Of a DNA stretch of 10,622 nucleotides, positions 6,978 to 10,622 are shown piece after piece. A model generated the notes under the pieces. It was not told the origin of the DNA, searched no databases, and was given only the letters and a program-made list of their open reading frames with translations. Source of the DNA: an uncultured Oscillospiraceae bacterium. Lineage in GTDB: Bacteria > Bacillota > Clostridia > Oscillospirales > Acutalibacteraceae. Position 1 is the first letter of the stretch; each line of letters opens with the position of its first letter. The position numbers and the translations under genes are program-made. Where the stretch lies: NCBI GenBank assembly GCA_900540295.1, contig UQFM01000064.1, positions 1-10,622 of the forward strand, written 5' to 3'.

Positions 6978-8326
6978 TATACTAACCTTTCCCGAATCAC
7001 CTCGGCAATCGATTCGCCGAGCTCCTGAATTTTCTGTTCATCCTTGCCCTCCAGCATCACGCGGACAAGCGGTTCCGTGCCCGATACGCGCACCAAAACG
7101 CGCCCCGTGTCGCCGAGTTCTTCTTCCGCACGGGCAATGGCGTTTTTCACTTCCATATCGCTTGTAAAGCGCACTCTGCCGTATTTCGACACACGCACAT
7201 TGATAAGCACCTGCGGGTAAATTTCCATTTCTTCAGCCAATACCTTTAAGGTCTTGCCCGTATTCTTTAAAACCTTCAACAACTGAATCGCGGACAGCTG
7301 TCCGTCACCCGTGGTGGCATAGTCTAAGAAAATAATATGCCCCGACTGCTCGCCGCCGATAGAATAGCCGTTTTCAAGCATATTTTCGAGTACATAGCGG
7401 TCGCCGACCTTCGTGCGTTCGCAGTGAATGCCTTCCGCTTCGCAGAATTTGAAAAAGCCCATATTGCTCATCACGGTGACAACCGCGGTATCCTTTTTGA
7501 GCGTGCCGTTCGCTTTCATATACTTTGCGCAAACCGCAATCGCCTGGTCGCCGTCCACGATTTTACCCGTGTGGTCAACCGCCAGCATTCTGTCCGCATC
7601 GCCGTCGAACGCGAAACCTAAGTCACAGCCGTTTTCCACAACGCATTTTTGCAGGGCTTCCATATGCGTAGAGCCGCAGTCTTTATTGATGTTTACGCCG
7701 TCGGGTGTATCGCCGATGACGACACACTGCGCGCCCAATGCCTCAAACACAGTTTTTGCGGAAACACTCGACGAGCCGTTGGCACAGTCTAAAGCGATTT
7801 TCAAGCCGTCACAGCGCGTATCCGTGGTGGAAAGCAGATGCTTTACATAATCCTCTACCGCGGTCGCGGCGCGGGTGACTCTGCCGACGTCCCCGCCAAT
7901 TCTCACGGGTGGGACTTGAGCCTCATCCAAAATAATGGCTTCAATTTCATTTTCCAAAGCATCGGGCAGTTTATAACCCGTAGACTGGAAGATTTTGATG
8001 CCGTTGTATTCACAGGGATTATGCGAGGCGGAAATCATCACACCCGCATCATAATTATATGCTTTGACGAGATATGCCACCGCAGGGGTCGGCACAACGC
8101 CCAACAGCAATACGTCCGCACCTACGGAGCAAAGCCCTGCCGTAATGGCGGATTCGAGCATCTCGCCCGACGCGCGGGTGTCCATACCGATAAGCACACG
8201 CGGGCGGTGCGATAAATTTTCCGTCAGCACCATTGCCGCCGCGCGCCCGATTTGCATGGCAAGTTCACAGGTAATTTCTTTATTTGCGACGCCGCGTGCG
8301 CCGTCTGTACCGAATAATCTGCCCAT
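6977..8326 (-). CDS. glmM: Phosphoglucosamine mutase
   Basis: GlmM interconverts glucosamine-6-phosphate and glucosamine-1-phosphate, the step before GlmU makes UDP-GlcNAc for peptidoglycan. At 449 residues the length is standard. The N-terminus MGRLFGTDGARGVAN is the GlmM signature. The active-site phosphoserine is S101 in ISASHNP (98-104). The Mg2+ loop DGDADR is at 241-246, the sugar-binding loop GGEQSGH at 324-330, and the phosphate-binding loop RVSGTEP at 413-419. The GEQSG loop and FGTDGARG distinguish it from phosphoglucomutase/phosphomannomutase relatives. The ATG at 8326 has a strong SD (AAAGGAGT) about eight bases upstream and lies 13 bases after the ruvB stop. In many Bacillota glmM follows cdaA and ybbR (cyclic di-AMP regulation); neither is here, so the gene is in a different context. 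Confidence 0.97.
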   Translation of the reverse strand: MGRLFGTDGARGVANKEITCELAMQIGRAAAMVLTENLSHRPRVLIGMDTRASGEMLESAITAGLCSVGADVLLLGVVPTPAVAYLVKAYNYDAGVMISASHNPCEYNGIKIFQSTGYKLPDALENEIEAIILDEAQVPPVRIGGDVGRVTRAATAVEDYVKHLLSTTDTRCDGLKIALDCANGSSSVSAKTVFEALGAQCVVIGDTPDGVNINKDCGSTHMEALQKCVVENGCDLGFAFDGDADRMLAVDHTGKIVDGDQAIAVCAKYMKANGTLKKDTAVVTVMSNMGFFKFCEAEGIHCERTKVGDRYVLENMLENGYSIGGEQSGHIIFLDYATTGDGQLSAIQLLKVLKNTGKTLKVLAEEMEIYPQVLINVRVSKYGRVRFTSDMEVKNAIARAEEELGDTGRVLVRVSGTEPLVRVMLEGKDEQKIQELGESIAEVIRERLV

Positions 8327-8339
8327 TGTAATGACTCCT

Positions 8340-9368
8340 TTACATATCTAACTGTTGCTGCCCCTGCATCGGGATGCCGAGATGCCTGTACGCAAGCGGC
8401 GTTACCACACGCCCGCGCGGGGTCTTTGATAAAAAACCGATTTGCATTAAGTACGGCTCATAAACATCTTCAATCGTAACTGCCTCTTCTCCGATGGTCG
8501 CGGCAATGGTTTCCAAGCCCACGGGCCCGCCATTGTAGTTTTTAATCATCGACGTTAACAAAAGGCGGTCTACCAGGTCAAGACCTAAGGGGTCGATTTC
8601 CATTCTGCCGAGTGCGATTTTGGCGGTATCTTCCGTGATAACGCCGTCCGCCATCACTTCGGCAAAATCGCGGGCGCGCTTTAAAAGGCGGTTCGCAATA
8701 CGCGGTGTCCCGCGGGAGCGGGACGCAATTTCCAATGCGCCCGTATCGTCAATCGCAATGCCGAGAATACCCGCACTGCGCTTGACAATCTGCGAAAGCT
8801 GTTCGGGGGTATACATTTCCAACCGCGCAATGACGCCGAATCGGTCACGCAAAGGCGCGGTCAGCTGCCCTGCGCGCGTGGTCGCACCGACAAGTGTGAA
8901 TTTCGGCAAATCCAGCCGAATAGACCGCGCAGACGGCCCTTTGCCGATGATAATATCGAGGGCATTGTCTTCCATTGCGGGGTACAAAACCTCTTCGACA
9001 CTGCGCGACAGACGGTGAATTTCATCGATAAACAGCACGTCGCCGTCATTGAGATTCGTTAAAAGCGCCGCAAGGTCGCCTGGCTTTTCGATTGCAGGCC
9101 CTGAGGTCACACGCATCTGCACGTTCATTTCATTGGCGATAATGCCCGCCAATGTGGTTTTACCGAGTCCCGGCGGGCCGTATAACAGCACGTGGTCTAA
9201 CTGCTCGCCGCGCCCTTTGGCCGCCTCGATATAAATTTTCAAGTTCTCTTTCGCCTTTTCCTGCCCGATATAGTCATTCAAGGTTTTCGGGCGCAGAGAA
9301 ATTTCTATGTCGCTGTCGCTTTCGTTAAAATCGGGTGAAATAATGCGGTTTTCGTTATCAAAATCCAT
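8340..9368 (-). CDS. ruvB: Holliday junction branch migration helicase RuvB
   Basis: RuvB is the hexameric AAA+ motor that, loaded by RuvA, drives branch migration of Holliday junctions in recombinational repair. The protein has 342 residues, normal for the family. Motifs are Walker A GPPGLGKTT (64-72), Walker B LFIDE (112-116), sensor 1 GATTR (161-165), arginine finger R174 in LRDRFG, and sensor 2 arginine R223 in GTPRIANRLLKR. The C-terminal winged-helix DNA-binding domain is present, ending with KTPRGRVVTPLAYRHLG. The short N-terminal acidic extension (residues 1-20) is not unusual. The ATG at 9368 lies three bases after the ruvA stop. Its SD (AGGTG) is within the last ruvA codons, so ruvA and ruvB are closely coupled. 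Confidence 0.98.
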   Translation of the reverse strand: MDFDNENRIISPDFNESDSDIEISLRPKTLNDYIGQEKAKENLKIYIEAAKGRGEQLDHVLLYGPPGLGKTTLAGIIANEMNVQMRVTSGPAIEKPGDLAALLTNLNDGDVLFIDEIHRLSRSVEEVLYPAMEDNALDIIIGKGPSARSIRLDLPKFTLVGATTRAGQLTAPLRDRFGVIARLEMYTPEQLSQIVKRSAGILGIAIDDTGALEIASRSRGTPRIANRLLKRARDFAEVMADGVITEDTAKIALGRMEIDPLGLDLVDRLLLTSMIKNYNGGPVGLETIAATIGEEAVTIEDVYEPYLMQIGFLSKTPRGRVVTPLAYRHLGIPMQGQQQLDM

Positions 9369-9371
9369 CGC

Positions 9372-9980
9372 TTACACCTGCCTTGAAAGGGTTTTGAGTG
9401 CCTGTCGGATTAAATCTTCCACAGACAGTGTGCCGTCCAGCTTAGAAACCGCCATTGCCGCTTCGCTTTGCGAATAGCCGAGCATCGTCAAAGCACCGAC
9501 GGCTTCTGCGGCGTTGCCGTCTGATGCGGCAAGCCCTGCGGCCTCAATTTCGGGTGTGGCGGCAGGCATTTCCATACCTTTTGCCAATTTGTCTTTCAGC
9601 TCCAAAACAATGCGCTGGGCAAGCTTAGGCCCTACGCCCTGCGCTTTGGTAATCGCTTTGCTGTCGCCCGTGGCAAGACTCAAAGCAAGCTTTTCGGGAC
9701 TTAACTCCGAAAGAATAGACAGCGCGGCTTTCGGTCCGACGCCCGACACAGAAATAAGGAGTTTGAAGCACTCCATCTCCTGCTCCGTATAAAAGCCGAA
9801 CAAATCGAGTGCGTCCTCACGGACGTTCAAATAGGTATAGAGTGTAGCAACACTCCCCTTTTCCCCGATTTTCTTCAATGTCGTAAGCGTCGTACTGCAT
9901 TTAAACGCAATGCCGCCTGTTTCCAAAGCGACAGACTGTGTATCGAGATACACAACCTTGCCTGTGATAGAGTAAAACAT
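9372..9980 (-). CDS. ruvA: Holliday junction DNA helicase subunit RuvA
   Basis: RuvA tetramers bind the four-way junction and position RuvB rings on opposite arms. This version has 202 residues. The N-terminal OB-fold (1 to about 63) contains the acidic pin E55/D56 in REDALDLFGF, matching E55/D56 of the E. coli protein. Two helix-hairpin-helix motifs follow, SGVGPKAAL (79-87) and QGVGPKLAQRI (114-124). After a linker comes the RuvB-binding domain III (about 155-202, with ALTMLGYSQSEAAMAVS). An in-frame GTG at 9989 would add three residues. The ATG at 9980 gives the usual N-terminus (MFYSITGKVV) and is preferred. Neither start has a strong adjacent SD, which is unusual in this window. The gap to ruvC is 66 bases and contains a hairpin that may take part in initiation. 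Confidence 0.96.
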   Translation of the reverse strand: MFYSITGKVVYLDTQSVALETGGIAFKCSTTLTTLKKIGEKGSVATLYTYLNVREDALDLFGFYTEQEMECFKLLISVSGVGPKAALSILSELSPEKLALSLATGDSKAITKAQGVGPKLAQRIVLELKDKLAKGMEMPAATPEIEAAGLAASDGNAAEAVGALTMLGYSQSEAAMAVSKLDGTLSVEDLIRQALKTLSRQV

Positions 9981-9990
9981 ATTGTCCACA

Positions 9991-10022
9991 CGGTTTCGGC
10001 TTTTAAAGCTATACCGTAACCG
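9991..10022 (-). repeat. Imperfect inverted repeat (RNA hairpin) in the ruvC-ruvA gap
   Basis: On the minus strand, CGGTTACGG and CCGAAACCG flank a 14-base loop. They can pair as 5 + 3 base pairs around one A-A mismatch. The loop contains CTTT/AAAG, which may extend the structure. The hairpin sits between an SD-like AAAGGA (10024-10029) and the ruvA start at 9980. It has no U-run after it, so it is not an intrinsic terminator. Confidence 0.5.
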
Positions 10023-10046
10023 TTCCTTTCTTTGTGAAATACAGAT

Positions 10047-10553
10047 TTACCGAAATCCCAATTTATTTAATTTCCCCATCAGCGACCCGCTGGAATGTCC
10101 GTGGCAGATGGCCATCGCGAGTGCATCGGCGGTATCGTCAGGCTTCGGGACTTTTTCAAGATTTAAAATGATGCGCGTCATTTCCTGCACCTGTTTTTTT
10201 TCGGCTCTGCCGTAGCCGACCACGCTTTGCTTGACCTGTAAGGGCGTATATTCAAAAATTTCCATCCCGTGCTGCTGAGCGGCTAACATCGTGACGCCGC
10301 GCGCCTGCGCCACGTCAATGACCGTTTTGGCGTTGGTATTGTAAAACAGCTTCTCAATCGCCATCGCCTCGGGATGATGGCGCTCCATCAGTGCGCAAAG
10401 GTCGGTATAAATCATTTCCAAACGGCGGTTGAAGGGCGTACCTGCCTCGGTTGTAATTGCACCGTAATCCACCACGGAAAAACGGTTGTTTCGGTAGTCG
10501 AGCACGCCGTAGCCTACAATCGCATACCCCGGGTCAATGCCTAAAATAATCAT
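10047..10553 (-). CDS. ruvC: Crossover junction endodeoxyribonuclease RuvC
   Basis: RuvC is the dimeric resolvase that nicks Holliday junctions symmetrically after RuvAB branch migration. It has an RNase H fold and needs Mg2+. The protein has 168 residues. All four catalytic acidic residues can be placed: D7 in MIILGIDPGYA, E67 in AIEKLFY, and D140 and D143 in DDTADALAMAICH. The N-terminal glycine-rich strand and the VVGYGRAEKKQVQ segment are typical of the family. The ATG at 10553 has AAGGA about six bases upstream and matches the family N-terminus. The open frame continues 15 codons upstream, but its first six residues (MCIRDR) are translated adapter, so that extension is false. This is the first gene of the ruvC-ruvA-ruvB set. 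In Clostridia a yebC gene often lies further upstream; the contig ends before any such gene. Confidence 0.97.
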   Translation of the reverse strand: MIILGIDPGYAIVGYGVLDYRNNRFSVVDYGAITTEAGTPFNRRLEMIYTDLCALMERHHPEAMAIEKLFYNTNAKTVIDVAQARGVTMLAAQQHGMEIFEYTPLQVKQSVVGYGRAEKKQVQEMTRIILNLEKVPKPDDTADALAMAICHGHSSGSLMGKLNKLGFR

Positions 10554-10581
10554 AAAAAGTCCTTTTTCACCTCTATTATAT
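10554..10581 (-). promoter_or_regulatory. ruvC leader: SD, small palindrome and a possible -10 box cut by the contig end
   Basis: On the minus strand, AAGGA (10560-10564) is the ruvC SD. It lies in the centre of AAAAAGGACTTTTT (10554-10567), which has six-base complementary arms around GA. Upstream, TATAAT (10575-10580) is a perfect -10 consensus, but the sequence turns into adapter one base before it. The -35 region is therefore missing and the promoter cannot be confirmed. Confidence 0.4.
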
Positions 10582-10622
10582 CTGTCTCTTATACACATCT
10601 GACGCTGCCGACGATAAGGCTC
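10582..10622 (-). other. Nextera (Tn5) adapter with index remnant, right end
   Basis: This is not genomic sequence. CTGTCTCTTATACACATCT (10582-10600) is the reverse complement of the Tn5 mosaic end. GACGCTGCCGACGA (10601-10614) is the rest of the Nextera read-1 adapter. The last eight bases, TAAGGCTC, occupy the i5 index position; their reverse complement GAGCCTTA matches, from memory, a standard Nextera XT index (S521). Confidence 0.98.

Noticed and set aside
9981..9989. A three-codon extension of RuvA from a GTG at 9989
   Set aside because: RuvA proteins of this type begin at MFY, and no SD lies just before the GTG. The choice is not fully certain because the ATG also lacks a strong adjacent SD.
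9991..10022. An intrinsic terminator between ruvC and ruvA
   Set aside because: The stem is short with a mismatch and a 14-base loop, and no U-run follows; GTGTGGACAAT follows it.
10047..10553. RuvC-like nuclease as part of a CRISPR effector
   Set aside because: At 168 residues and next to ruvA and ruvB it is the classical Holliday junction resolvase. There is no CRISPR array or other cas gene.
1..10622. A large transposon bounded by terminal inverted repeats
   Set aside because: The repeats are the commercial Tn5 adapter with flanking primer and index bases. No transposase gene is inside, and the contents are housekeeping genes.

Overview
The insert is a tightly packed block of housekeeping genes from a bacterium of the Bacillota, most likely class Clostridia and possibly an Oscillospirales-type gut lineage. 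The evidence is a group II ECF transporter energising module with two distinct ATPases, a DUF5711-like anchored propeller protein, a Clp ATPase with an N-terminal zinc finger, strong Shine-Dalgarno (SD) sites and several TTG starts. The placement is a judgement from protein families; there is no rRNA to confirm it. No mobile element, CRISPR array, tRNA, rRNA or defence system was seen, and I found no undescribed system.

Both ends are sequencing adapter, not genome. Positions 1-24 and 10582-10622 are Nextera (Tn5 tagmentation) adapter, so the biological sequence runs from 25 to 10581. Reading frames that start in the adapter carry the false N-termini MCIRDS (left end) and MCIRDR (right end, in front of RuvC).

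All twelve genes lie on the minus strand and are read from right to left. From 10553 to 8340 is ruvC-ruvA-ruvB (Holliday junction processing). Then come glmM (glucosamine-1-phosphate formation for peptidoglycan) and a class I SAM-dependent RNA methyltransferase-like gene. From 6102 to 3566 is ecfA1-ecfA2-ecfT (the shared motor of vitamin and metal uptake transporters), followed by truA (tRNA pseudouridine synthase) and an anchored DUF5711-like protein. A CvpA-family membrane protein, pgsA (phosphatidylglycerol-phosphate synthase) and the first 55 codons of a Clp ATPase complete the block; the Clp gene is cut by the contig end.

Most junctions are overlaps or gaps of 1-15 bases, which suggests translational coupling in one or two long transcripts. 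Two junctions are longer. The 66-base ruvC-ruvA gap holds an imperfect hairpin between an SD-like site and the ruvA start. The 53-base gap before the CvpA gene holds a good sigma-A-type promoter that probably starts a second unit (CvpA, pgsA, clp). Several starts were shortened from the longest open frame on the basis of SD sites and family N-termini. No stretch longer than 300 bases lacks a gene.
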